A stretch of DNA of 64,000 bases from CBDFGT01 sp965247225 (lineage in GTDB: Bacteria > Pseudomonadota > Alphaproteobacteria > Rhizobiales > Rhizobiaceae): the NCBI GenBank assembly GCA_965247225.1, contig CBDFGT010000018.1, positions 1 to 64,000 of the forward strand. Direction: 5' to 3'. Each line of letters starts with the position of its first letter. Position 1 is the first letter of the stretch. The notes beneath the pieces are model-generated. The model did not search any database. It was not told where the DNA came from and saw nothing but the letters and a program-made list of their open reading frames with translations. Shown piece by piece: positions 24,581 to 32,597 of the stretch. Position numbers and translations under genes: made by a program.

Positions 24581-26081
24581 GGACAGGACGGAGCTGCAAA
24601 ACGGGCGCGCCTCCTTTTCACGACAGACGCTTGTCACTCTCTTTGCGCAGGCCCTGACGTTTGCCTCAGGTATTCTCGTGACTCCCCTTGTATTCAAGTT
24701 TTCCGGGGCACGTACCTACGGGGCCTATGTTCTGATCATGTCCGTGGCAGGGCTATTGAGCGGAGTATTGTCTTTAGGGATCGGGTTCGGCGCGAAACGT
24801 TATCTCCCCAGCGCCGATACACCTACAGAGCGTGCGGCACTTTTTTATCCCCAGTTCTGGGCAAACCAGATTGTCACCCTGTCGGTCGTGGCGATACTTT
24901 TTGCAGTGTGGCTTGGAACAACCCGATGGACTGGGATTGCAGTTTTCGAGGTCTTTTTCGTTTGTGCCTTCCTGCTGCTTCAAGGACTGCAAAGCCAGGG
25001 CGGAGACTACCTGCGTGCAACCCACCGGATTGTTGCTTTTAACATCGCCATGACGGCGCAGCCACTCATTTACGTCTTGATCGTTTTTTTCAGTTTCTGG
25101 CAATGGCGCGAAATCGGCTTGCAAACTCTCCTGATAGCGCAATTGGTTTCGATCGCCACTATGGTTATATTCTGCTATGTAAAGATCATTTCAGAGGCCG
25201 GTGTGAGACTGGGACTGCCGACGGTCTCTTCGCTTCGTTCCGACATACTCCTCGGGGGACCACTTGTCCTGTCCTACATTGTCGACACCGTGCTGGCTTT
25301 CAGCGACCGGTATATTATCGGACTGGTACTGACAGTAGAAGATGTTGCCTACTACGCTGCGGCCTATACGCTGGCCTCTGTTCCGTTGTTTCTTGTCAAG
25401 GCGATCACAATTGTTTTGCTTCCGAGATTATCGCGTCTTTTAGATCTTGACCAAAAAGCCGAGGCAACACATCTGGTCGCGCAGACCATCCGCATTTTCC
25501 TGCTCTTGGCTCTACCGTTTCTCGCCGGCGTTGTGGTCGTAGGCTGCGATGTATTGACCCTTTATACAACTCCCGCTGCTGCCGAGGAGGCAAGATACGC
25601 GCTCCCGCTTATCGCTGCGGGAACGATCTTCTACGGTCTGTTCCTGATCTATACCACTGTCAGTTCTGTGCTGCTCAACACACGACAGATCCTGAAGGCC
25701 AACCTCGTGGCCATGGTTATGAATGTCGGCTTAAACATTGTGCTTCTCCGCTTCATTCCGGATATTGCCGTGGCAGCAGCAACGACGCTCCTCAGTTACC
25801 TGTTGATCCTGTACTCCATAACGCGGGGACTGGAGGGCGAATGGCTATCGGCCTTCAAGATCTCTTATCTTATTCGTCTAGCAGGCGCGTCTATGGCCAT
25901 GGCGATGGTCATTTTTGTTGCAATGACCATTTGGACGGCACCGCAAGGCGATCCCTTGCAAACCATATTGCTGATACTGGCAGGTCTAGTCTTGTATCCC
26001 ATTTTTGTACTGCTGAGCGGCGCATTGTCGAAAACGGAAATAAGCCAGCTAAGACGCGCGTTTTTGAAATCCGGCGCGTGA
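24546..26081 (+). CDS. Polysaccharide flippase (Wzx/MATE-like oligosaccharide exporter)
   Basis: Up to 511 residues with about 12-14 hydrophobic spans, starting with SFSRQTLVTLFAQALTFASG, the usual first span of polysaccharide biosynthesis (Wzx/RfbX) proteins, and SDRYIIGLVLTVEDVAYYAAAYTL, the family's middle signature. It would move an undecaprenyl-linked glycan across the inner membrane. The start is uncertain: ATG 24546 lies inside the SDR gene, and GTG 24561 or 24570 would reduce the overlap. No glycosyltransferase or polymerase gene is adjacent, so its glycan is built elsewhere. A perfect hairpin begins directly after the stop. Confidence 0.8.
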   Translation: MSLLTVAEVSGEDRTELQNGRASFSRQTLVTLFAQALTFASGILVTPLVFKFSGARTYGAYVLIMSVAGLLSGVLSLGIGFGAKRYLPSADTPTERAALFYPQFWANQIVTLSVVAILFAVWLGTTRWTGIAVFEVFFVCAFLLLQGLQSQGGDYLRATHRIVAFNIAMTAQPLIYVLIVFFSFWQWREIGLQTLLIAQLVSIATMVIFCYVKIISEAGVRLGLPTVSSLRSDILLGGPLVLSYIVDTVLAFSDRYIIGLVLTVEDVAYYAAAYTLASVPLFLVKAITIVLLPRLSRLLDLDQKAEATHLVAQTIRIFLLLALPFLAGVVVVGCDVLTLYTTPAAAEEARYALPLIAAGTIFYGLFLIYTTVSSVLLNTRQILKANLVAMVMNVGLNIVLLRFIPDIAVAAATTLLSYLLILYSITRGLEGEWLSAFKISYLIRLAGASMAMAMVIFVAMTIWTAPQGDPLQTILLILAGLVLYPIFVLLSGALSKTEISQLRRAFLKSGA

Positions 26082-26136
26082 TGACCTTGCCCCCGTTTAA
26101 CACCTCCCTTGGCGGTGTTAAACGGGGGCAAGGTCA
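26082..26136. repeat. Perfect 23-bp hairpin after the flippase gene
   Basis: The arms (26082-26104 and 26114-26136) are perfect reverse complements, beginning TGACCTTGCCCCCG, with a 9-base loop. It starts with the base after the flippase stop codon. No T-run follows on either side, so a plain intrinsic terminator is not the obvious reading. It may be a mobile palindrome or an end marker of the islet. The stretch 26137-26313 holds no feature I can support. Confidence 0.85.
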
Positions 26137-26313
26137 CATTGGAAGATAGTGGTGTCGGATGATGCCGGTATTTTTACATATAAGCGCTGCGAATGAACTC
26201 CAAATGTTTCATCTCGGTGTTAACGGGGAATTTAGCAAAAACCGCTATTGCTATATTTCGCTGCCACTCCTAAACACCGCCATCAACACGAATATTGTTC
26301 TTGCCCAGAACAT

Positions 26314-26505
26314 ATGCCTTTCAGGGATAGAATTACTGTGACCATCGCCAAACCTATAGCAATCGGTTTTACCCTTTCTGCGCTGATCATTCTGGCCGCT
26401 TCATTCAGTGCTCCAAGCACCGTGGCTGCCAACAGCAAGGGCTGCACATCAGCCTATGGCGTTGATCCTTGCAGTACCGGGTCTATTGTGCCGCACAAGC
26501 CTTGA
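26314..26505 (+). CDS. Small secreted or membrane peptide
   Basis: A 63-residue product with a positively charged start, a hydrophobic core (IGFTLSALIILAASF) and a likely signal-peptidase site (TVAA) followed by a 24-residue mature peptide containing two cysteines (GCTSAYGVDPC). Either ATG 26314 or GTG 26341 could be the start. The gene ends 18 bases before a strong terminator, which supports a real transcript. I do not recognise a family; short exported peptides of this design are common in Hyphomicrobiales. Confidence 0.5.
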   Translation: MPFRDRITVTIAKPIAIGFTLSALIILAASFSAPSTVAANSKGCTSAYGVDPCSTGSIVPHKP

Positions 26506-26523
26506 ATCTGCAGCTTTGCAATG

Positions 26524-26553
26524 AAATCCAGCCCGTTTCCGGGCTGGATTTTT
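26524..26553. terminator. Rho-independent terminator
   Basis: AAATCCAGCCCG and CGGGCTGGATTT form a 12-base-pair stem around a 4-base loop, followed by a T-run (to 26553). It lies between the small exported-peptide gene and the convergent uppP gene and could serve both, as a short A-run precedes the stem. Confidence 0.88.
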
Positions 26554-26556
26554 GTA

Positions 26557-27363
26557 TCATGGAATGAAATAGAGGCCCACCAGACCGGCAAGGCCGACAG
26601 CAATGCGCCACCAGGCAAAGGGCGCGAAGCCGTTTTTCGAGACAAAATCCAGAAGCGAGCGCACCACGAAAAGGCCTGTGACGAAAGCTGCAAGGAAGCC
26701 AACGGCAATCAGGGAAACATCATCAAAGCTCAGTGCATCCCTGTTCTTGTAAAGATCAAGCGCGAAGGCACCTGCCATGGTCGGCATGGCGAGAAAGAAG
26801 GAAAATTCTGCCGCCGACCTCTTGTCTGTTCCCATCAACAGCGAACCGACAATGGTTGATCCCGAGCGCGACATGCCAGGGATCATCGCAAGGCACTGGA
26901 ACAGGCCGATCTTGAAAGCAAGCGACGGTGGATAATCCATCACATCGAAATATTTTGGTTTCAGCGCCATGCGGTCAACTGCCAGAAGTACGATACCGCC
27001 AAGAATCAGCACGATGCAGATCAGCATCGGCGTCTCAAAAAGAACCTCCTTGATAAAATCATGGGCAATGGCACCGATAATGACCGCCGGCAGAAAGGCA
27101 ATCAGCACCGCCAGCACGAATGAGCGGGCCTTGGCGCTGGTTGGCAAATCCATGGCGATTTTCAAAAGACGCTGGAAATAAACCAGCAGGATAGCCAGAA
27201 TCGCACCCAGCTGGATCAGCACTGCAAAGGTGTTTCCCGGTGATTTGAACCCGAGAAAGTGACCTGCCAGCAGAACATGGGCTGTGGAGGATACAGGAAT
27301 AAATTCGGTCAGGCCTTCGATGAGGCCAAGTATAAGAGCACTGACAATAGATTGGTCGGCCAT
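26557..27363 (-). CDS. uppP: Undecaprenyl-diphosphatase
   Basis: A 268-residue membrane phosphatase of the BacA/UppP family. The signature EGLTEFIPVSSTAH lies near the N-terminus (residues 16-29) and the second active-site motif, PGMSRSGSTI, at about residue 165; eight hydrophobic spans are visible. It recycles the C55 lipid carrier for peptidoglycan and O-antigen. ATG 27363 follows GAGGAAC; longer readings are rejected. It diverges from the GST gene and converges on the small exported-peptide gene. Confidence 0.95.
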   Translation of the reverse strand: MADQSIVSALILGLIEGLTEFIPVSSTAHVLLAGHFLGFKSPGNTFAVLIQLGAILAILLVYFQRLLKIAMDLPTSAKARSFVLAVLIAFLPAVIIGAIAHDFIKEVLFETPMLICIVLILGGIVLLAVDRMALKPKYFDVMDYPPSLAFKIGLFQCLAMIPGMSRSGSTIVGSLLMGTDKRSAAEFSFFLAMPTMAGAFALDLYKNRDALSFDDVSLIAVGFLAAFVTGLFVVRSLLDFVSKNGFAPFAWWRIAVGLAGLVGLYFIP

Positions 27364-27503
27364 GGATGTTCCTCGATTAAACGGATGCCCGTTGATTCGC
27401 TTGTATTGCGGCAGGCAAGCACTTATAGCTCTTTTGCAAGAGTCGTGACCAGAGTCACACTTTGCTTCATCACGTTTTCTGTCGCGTTTTACTCCGGGTT
27501 TCA

Positions 27504-28196
27504 ATGCCAACACTCTACCATCACCCCATGTCATCTGCCTCGCGTTTTGTGCGGCTGATCCTCTCCGAGTACGGCTATCAGACGGATCTCATCGAGGAGC
27601 AGACCTGGGAAAAACGGCGCGCGTTTCTGGCGCTCAATCCGGCAGGCACATTGCCTGTCTATGTGGATGACAGTTTGCGCGCCCTGTGTGGTGCGACCAT
27701 TATTTCGGAATATCTGGATGAAACCAATGGTGTCTTGAAACGCGAGCGCCGGCTGCTGGCAGAAGACCCGTTTCAGCGCGCCGAAATCCGCCGCCTGACA
27801 GAATGGTTCTTGCAGAAATTCGACGCAGATGTGACACGGCCCCTGGTGCGTGAACTGGTGTTCAAACTGTTGATGACACCGGATCAGGGTGGCGGCGCAC
27901 CGGATTCCAAAATCCTGCGGACATCGCGTGCGAATATTCGCCAGCATCTGAAGTATCTGGCATGGCTTGCCGGTTCGCGGCCCTGTCTGGCCGGAGACAG
28001 GCTGAGCTATGCCGACCTTTCCGCAGCTGCGTCTCTTTCTGTGCTCGATTATCTTGGCGAAATAGACTGGGCCTCCGCACCCCATGTGAAGGAATGGTAC
28101 CAGAGGATCAAATCGCGGCCATCCTTCCGGCCCCTGCTGCTGGAGCGTATTCGCGGCGTGACGCCTGCATCGCATTATGCTGATCTGGATTTTTGA
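27504..28196 (+). CDS. Glutathione S-transferase family protein
   Basis: A 230-residue GST-like protein: N-terminal thioredoxin fold with LNPAGTLPVYVDD (cis-Pro) and ATIISEYLDE (glutathione contact), C-terminal helical domain with GDRLSYADLSAAASL. ATG 27504 begins MPTLYHHPMS, the typical GST start; the longer frame is rejected. It sits 10 bases upstream of queG and is probably cotranscribed with it. The function is not predictable. Confidence 0.82.
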   Translation: MPTLYHHPMSSASRFVRLILSEYGYQTDLIEEQTWEKRRAFLALNPAGTLPVYVDDSLRALCGATIISEYLDETNGVLKRERRLLAEDPFQRAEIRRLTEWFLQKFDADVTRPLVRELVFKLLMTPDQGGGAPDSKILRTSRANIRQHLKYLAWLAGSRPCLAGDRLSYADLSAAASLSVLDYLGEIDWASAPHVKEWYQRIKSRPSFRPLLLERIRGVTPASHYADLDF

Positions 28197-28206
28197 GGGA
28201 TGACCC

Positions 28207-29379
28207 ATGGCCGAGGCCAGGAGCGAAGCCATGGCAGGCGCAAAGGCGGACAGGACGCAAAAAGCGTTGACCGACTTTATCAGGGACCATGCTGCCCGCC
28301 TCGGTTTTGACATCTGCCGGGTGACCTTGCCAGACGCCATACCGCTTGCACCCGGACGCTTGAAGGCTTTTGTGGACTCAAACTATCACGGTGACATGGG
28401 CTGGATGGCCGAAACGCAGGACCGCCGGGCCAACCCTTCTGTCCTCTGGCCCGAGGTGCGGTCCATTGTCATGCTGGGCATGAATTACGGGCCAGACGAC
28501 GACCCGCTGGAGACGCTGAAAAAACCGGACTGCGGCTCCATTTCTGTTTATGCGCGCAACCGCGACTATCATGATGTGATCAGGGGCAAGCTGAAGGAGC
28601 TCGCTACCCGTTTTGCAGCGCGTTGCGGTCAGGATGTGAAAGTGTTTGTCGATACGGCGCCAGTGATGGAAAAACCGCTGGCACAGGCGGCTGGCCTTGG
28701 CTGGCAGGGCAAGCACACCAATCTGGTGTCCCGGGATCTTGGATCCTGGCTGTTTCTGGGAAGCCTTTTTACAACGGCGAATCTCACGATCGATCCGCCC
28801 GAACACGATCATTGCGGCTCTTGCAACGCCTGCCTCGATGCCTGCCCGACACAGGCCTTTCCGGCACCCTATCAACTGGATGCCCGCCTTTGCATTTCCT
28901 ACCTTACCATTGAGCACAAGGGTGTCATTGCACCGCATCTGCGCGCGGCATTTGGCAACCGCATCTACGGTTGCGATGACTGCCTGGCTGCATGCCCCTG
29001 GAACAAGTTTGCGTCGGCAGCCCGCGAGATGAAACTGGCAGCCCGCGACGACTTGAAATCCCCCTCTCTGTCCCGTCTGCTGGCCCTTTCCGACAGTGCC
29101 TTTCGCGCTTTCTTTTCGGGCTCGCCCGTCAAGCGCATCGGGCGGGACCGGTTTGTCCGCAACTGTCTGATTGCCGCCGGCAATTCCGGTGATGCTGCCC
29201 TGATTGATGCAATCCTGCCGCTTGCGGATGATGCCTCTCCTGTCGTGCGCGGCATGGCGGTCTGGGCGTTGTCAAGGCTGATGAGGCCGGGGCAATTTCA
29301 GCTTTTTGCCGGAGGCCGCCCACAGGAGCGTGATGCAGATGTACTGGCCGAATGGGAGACTGCAAGGATGATGCGATGA
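28207..29379 (+). CDS. queG: Epoxyqueuosine reductase
   Basis: A 390-residue cobalamin-dependent Fe-S enzyme that makes queuosine in tRNA from epoxyqueuosine. Two [4Fe-4S] sites are visible, CGSCNACLDACPT (about residue 200) and CDDCLAACPW (about 258). The N-terminal corrinoid-binding reductive half is followed by a C-terminal HEAT-like segment (about 290-360) that binds tRNA. It is B12-dependent, which gives a functional link to the corrinoid importer 7 kb upstream. Its stop overlaps the next start (ATGA). Confidence 0.93.
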   Translation: MAEARSEAMAGAKADRTQKALTDFIRDHAARLGFDICRVTLPDAIPLAPGRLKAFVDSNYHGDMGWMAETQDRRANPSVLWPEVRSIVMLGMNYGPDDDPLETLKKPDCGSISVYARNRDYHDVIRGKLKELATRFAARCGQDVKVFVDTAPVMEKPLAQAAGLGWQGKHTNLVSRDLGSWLFLGSLFTTANLTIDPPEHDHCGSCNACLDACPTQAFPAPYQLDARLCISYLTIEHKGVIAPHLRAAFGNRIYGCDDCLAACPWNKFASAAREMKLAARDDLKSPSLSRLLALSDSAFRAFFSGSPVKRIGRDRFVRNCLIAAGNSGDAALIDAILPLADDASPVVRGMAVWALSRLMRPGQFQLFAGGRPQERDADVLAEWETARMMR

Positions 29380-30248
29380 CATATATGATTTTTGGTGCAG
29401 GCTATTCAGGCCGGGCGATTGGCAAGGCTCTGGTGAACGATGGCTGCCATGTTGCAGGGACAACCCGCTCCGGAAGCAATATCGCATCCCTTGAAAGCCT
29501 TGGCCTGCGCGGCTTTGTCTTTGACGGCCCGGACCTCTCCGAAGCGCTGCGTGCGGAAATGAAAACCGTCACCCATCTGGTTCAGTCGATTGCGCCGGGC
29601 AAGGATGGCGATCCGCTTGTGCGGCTGGGGGGCGATAATATCCGGGCGCTGTTTCCCGCTCTCGTCTGGGCCGGTTATCTGTCAACTGTGGGTGTTTATG
29701 GCGACCATAACGGGGCTTGGGTGGATGAAACATCGGAATGCAAACCGGTATCACAGCGCTCCGTTGAGCGGGTAGCAGCGGAACAGGCATGGCTTGCCAT
29801 CGGGCAGACGACCAATATTCCCGTGGCAATTTTGCGCCTGTCGGGCATTTATGGTCCCGGGCGCAATACATTTGTCAATCTTGCGCAGGGTACAGCACGC
29901 AGACTTGTGAAAAAAGACCAGGTTTTCAACCGTATCCGTGTGGAAGATATTGCCGCTGCCAGCGTTTTCCTGATGAAAGGAAATCATGGCGGCCTGTTTA
30001 ACATTACGGACCATGAGCCCTGCCCGCCCCAGGATGTTGTCACAGAAGCTGCGCGGCTGATGGGAGTGGAGCCCCCGCAGGAGACGGCTTTTGAAACAGC
30101 AGAGCTTTCGCCGATGGCACGGTCCTTTTACGGCGAGAACAAGCGGGTTTCCAATCGCAAAATGCGTGATCTGGGTTTCGCGTTTGCCTATCCGGACTAC
30201 CGGATTTCCCTGGCGCAATTGTGGACGTCCAATAGCTGGAAAGCATAG
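29376..30248 (+). CDS. NAD(P)-binding epimerase/dehydratase-like protein (YeeZ type)
   Basis: A 290-residue extended-SDR-like protein: dinucleotide loop FGAGYSGRAIGKAL at the N-terminus, SSTVG-like segment YLSTVGVYGDHNG and the sugar-epimerase-like RLSGIYGPGRN. The classical YxxxK dyad is not obvious. This matches the YeeZ-type family of unknown substrate that often accompanies queG. The start overlaps the queG stop by 4 bases. Confidence 0.75.
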   Translation: MTYMIFGAGYSGRAIGKALVNDGCHVAGTTRSGSNIASLESLGLRGFVFDGPDLSEALRAEMKTVTHLVQSIAPGKDGDPLVRLGGDNIRALFPALVWAGYLSTVGVYGDHNGAWVDETSECKPVSQRSVERVAAEQAWLAIGQTTNIPVAILRLSGIYGPGRNTFVNLAQGTARRLVKKDQVFNRIRVEDIAAASVFLMKGNHGGLFNITDHEPCPPQDVVTEAARLMGVEPPQETAFETAELSPMARSFYGENKRVSNRKMRDLGFAFAYPDYRISLAQLWTSNSWKA

Positions 30249-30562
30249 GCTTGTCATTTTAAACCCTTTATGGTTGAAACCATGATTCCAGCTAAGCCAT
30301 TTCAGACCAGAAACCGCTCTTTTCAGGAATTTTTTTGCGTATTTTCGTGAAAACGGATTTGCCCGATTCGCCTGCAGCGGTTTCTCTCTGTGCACTGGCA
30401 TTGCACCTTGATTCCAAAGACAGAATTTAAACGTTAACAAAGTATTGCAACCTGAGACTGTGTATTTGCTTCGCCGGCTATGTATCAGTCTGTAATATTC
30501 CGTGATCGGTTGCAGCACGTTTTCGCCACTTTTCATCATATATCGGCGGCTTCCGACCAAAA
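30249..30562. other. Intergenic region upstream of the rlpA-like gene
   Basis: 314 bases without a supportable gene. A short inverted repeat ATGGTT/AACCAT (30270-30283) and A/T-rich tracts are present. The region must hold the promoter of the rlpA-like gene, but I cannot place -35 and -10 boxes with confidence. Confidence 0.4.
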
Positions 30563-30967
30563 ATGAAGCAAACCCGTGCGAAGTGGTACCCTCTTTTGAC
30601 TGTTTTTCCTGTTTTTTTGAAATCTCTCGCTGCTGTCATTGCTGTTGGTAGTGTGCTTGTAATGCCAATGCCGTCTCAGGCTGCATCCAATGGCTGTGGT
30701 GGTGCTTCCTGGTATGCGCTGCATTCCAGAACCGCCTCCGGTGAACGCATGAATCCGGGTCTTCTGACGGCTGCGCATAAATCGTTGAAATTCGGAACCA
30801 GACTTCTCGTTACAAACCGCAACAACGGCAAAAGTGTTGTGGTCCGTATCAATGACCGTGGCCCGTTCATTCGGGGTCGCGTGCTGGATCTCTCCAGGGC
30901 TGCAGCCCAGAATATTGGCATGGTGCGCTCCGGCACCGGCAAAGTCTGCTATGAAATCATCAAGTGA
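30563..30967 (+). CDS. RlpA-like double-psi beta-barrel secreted protein
   Basis: A 134-residue exported protein with a signal peptide (cleavage in MPSQAAS, about residue 41) and a mature DPBB domain. The RlpA signatures are GGASWYALHSRTASGERM, TAAHKSLKFGTRL, and VVVRINDRGPFIRGRVLDLS with the catalytic-type Asp. Full-length RlpA has a C-terminal SPOR domain that is absent here, so this is the short single-domain form seen in Hyphomicrobiales. Probably acts on peptidoglycan. Confidence 0.88.
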   Translation: MKQTRAKWYPLLTVFPVFLKSLAAVIAVGSVLVMPMPSQAASNGCGGASWYALHSRTASGERMNPGLLTAAHKSLKFGTRLLVTNRNNGKSVVVRINDRGPFIRGRVLDLSRAAAQNIGMVRSGTGKVCYEIIK

Positions 30968-31106
30968 TGGCAGTCTGCGGCCTGCCTGCCTTGCTCTTGG
31001 GGCCAATGAACGCTACCACGCGCCAGGATCTTTTGGCATTGAGGGTTTGGAGCGTGGCGCGAGACCTGAATGGCAACAGACACTTGATCATCAGGAGTAA
31101 GAGCAT

Positions 31107-32393
31107 ATGCGACTGGGCGGACGGCTTGCCGGGGCAATCGAAGTTTTATCCGATATAGAGGCCCGCAAACGGCCTGTGGCAGATGCCCTGAAGGACTGGG
31201 GCCTGTCGCATCGTTTTGCCGGGTCCGGTGACAGGGCAGCGATCGGCAACATTGTCTATGATGCCTTGCGGATGAAACTGTCGCACAGCTACCTGATGGA
31301 TGATGATACGCCCGCGGCTCTTGGCCATGCTGTTCTGTTTCGCCAATGGCGGTTGACACCGGAAGACCTGGCTGCCGAACTGCACGGGGACCGTTTTGCA
31401 CCGCCAGGCCTTTCGCAACACGCCGTTGCGGCCTTTCGCTCAAAAACGCTCGACAGTGCTCCACTGCACATTCAGGGCGATATTCCTGACTGGGTAGAGC
31501 CGCTGTTCGTCGAAAATTTCGGCGAGACCTGGCTTTCCGAGGCAAGGGGACTGACCGAAAGGCCAACACTGGATCTGCGGGCCAACCGTCTGAAAGCCGG
31601 GCGCGACAAGGTTATCAGGGCGCTGGAACGCTCCTTCCCGCAGCCGACAGCCATCGCCCGCGACGGTATCCGCATTCCCTCCGGCGAAGGTCCGTCGCGC
31701 CTGCCGAATGTTACGGCAGAGATTTCCTTTGAAAAAGGCTGGTTTGAAGTGCAGGACGAAGGATCGCAGATTGTTGCCGATCTTGTCATGGCGTCCGACG
31801 GTGAACAGATCCTCGACTATTGTGCCGGCGGCGGCGGCAAAACACTGGCCATGGCCGCTGCCATGCACAACAAGGGCCAGATCCACGCCTTTGATACCGA
31901 CCGCAAACGTCTGGCCCCGATTATCGAGCGCCTGAAACGGGCTGGCACCCGCAATGTGCAGGTACAGGACAACCGCAAGACACTGGAGACATTCCCTGGC
32001 AAATTTGACAAGGTTCTGGTGGATGCGCCCTGCACCGGAACAGGCACATGGCGGCGGCGCCCGGATACAAAGTGGCGACTCACCGGGCGTAATCTGGAAG
32101 AGCGCCTGGGGCAGCAAAGGGAAGCCCTGAGTGAGGCTGCCCGTTTTGTGCGCCCCGGCGGACAACTGGTCTATGTGACCTGCTCCATCCTGCCACAGGA
32201 AAATGATGGCCAGATTGCCGCCTTCCTCGACACGCATCCCGAATTTGAAATGCTGCCGGTTTTGCCGCGCTGGAACAGCCTGTTTGGCGAGGCTGCTGCC
32301 AGGCCGCGCTCACAGAATGCAAAATCTGTAACGCTGACCCCGGCCTCAACGGATACGGACGGATTTTTCTTCTGTCTGATGCAGAAGAAATAG
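31107..32393 (+). CDS. RsmB-family 16S rRNA cytosine-5 methyltransferase
   Basis: A 428-residue m5C RNA methyltransferase of the NOL1/NOP2/Sun family. A NusB-like N-terminal region (about 1-130) precedes the catalytic domain: SAM loop ILDYCAGGGGKTLAMA, VDAPCTGTGTWRRRPD with the PC motif Cys, and VTCSILPQEN with the catalytic TC motif Cys. Active in the cytoplasm on ribosomal RNA. Start ATG 31107 follows AGGAGTAAGAGC. Other NOL1/NOP2 subtypes are possible. Confidence 0.85.
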   Translation: MRLGGRLAGAIEVLSDIEARKRPVADALKDWGLSHRFAGSGDRAAIGNIVYDALRMKLSHSYLMDDDTPAALGHAVLFRQWRLTPEDLAAELHGDRFAPPGLSQHAVAAFRSKTLDSAPLHIQGDIPDWVEPLFVENFGETWLSEARGLTERPTLDLRANRLKAGRDKVIRALERSFPQPTAIARDGIRIPSGEGPSRLPNVTAEISFEKGWFEVQDEGSQIVADLVMASDGEQILDYCAGGGGKTLAMAAAMHNKGQIHAFDTDRKRLAPIIERLKRAGTRNVQVQDNRKTLETFPGKFDKVLVDAPCTGTGTWRRRPDTKWRLTGRNLEERLGQQREALSEAARFVRPGGQLVYVTCSILPQENDGQIAAFLDTHPEFEMLPVLPRWNSLFGEAAARPRSQNAKSVTLTPASTDTDGFFFCLMQKK

Positions 32394-32520
32394 ACCCCGC
32401 GACACTCTGCTGCATCAAAATTCTGGAGGATATAGCGGTTGAAGCCCTGTATTGCAGGGCTTGACGCCTGCGCTGCCACAGGGATGGTCTTTCCGGAAAA
32501 TGGTCCGTGTCGTCAAAAAT

Positions 32521-32549
32521 TTAAACTGGACTATTTGACACCAGTTTAA
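32521..32549. promoter_or_regulatory. Candidate operator in front of the imelysin operon
   Basis: TTAAACTGG (32521-32529) and CCAGTTTAA (32541-32549) form a perfect 9+9 inverted repeat with an 11-base spacer, ending 48 bases before the imelysin start. The spacing and A/T-rich ends fit a dimeric repressor. It does not match the Irr ICE motif seen at 56711. An iron regulator such as RirA or Fur/Mur is a context-based guess. Confidence 0.6.
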
Positions 32550-32597
32550 TTTTCAGCCATGTACGTGGCATATTCCGTTTCCTGTGAGGTTGCCATA

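Noticed and set aside
30270..30283. Short inverted repeat ATGGTT/AACCAT as a terminator after the YeeZ-like gene
   Set aside because: Only six pairs, two-base loop and no T-run; too weak to call.
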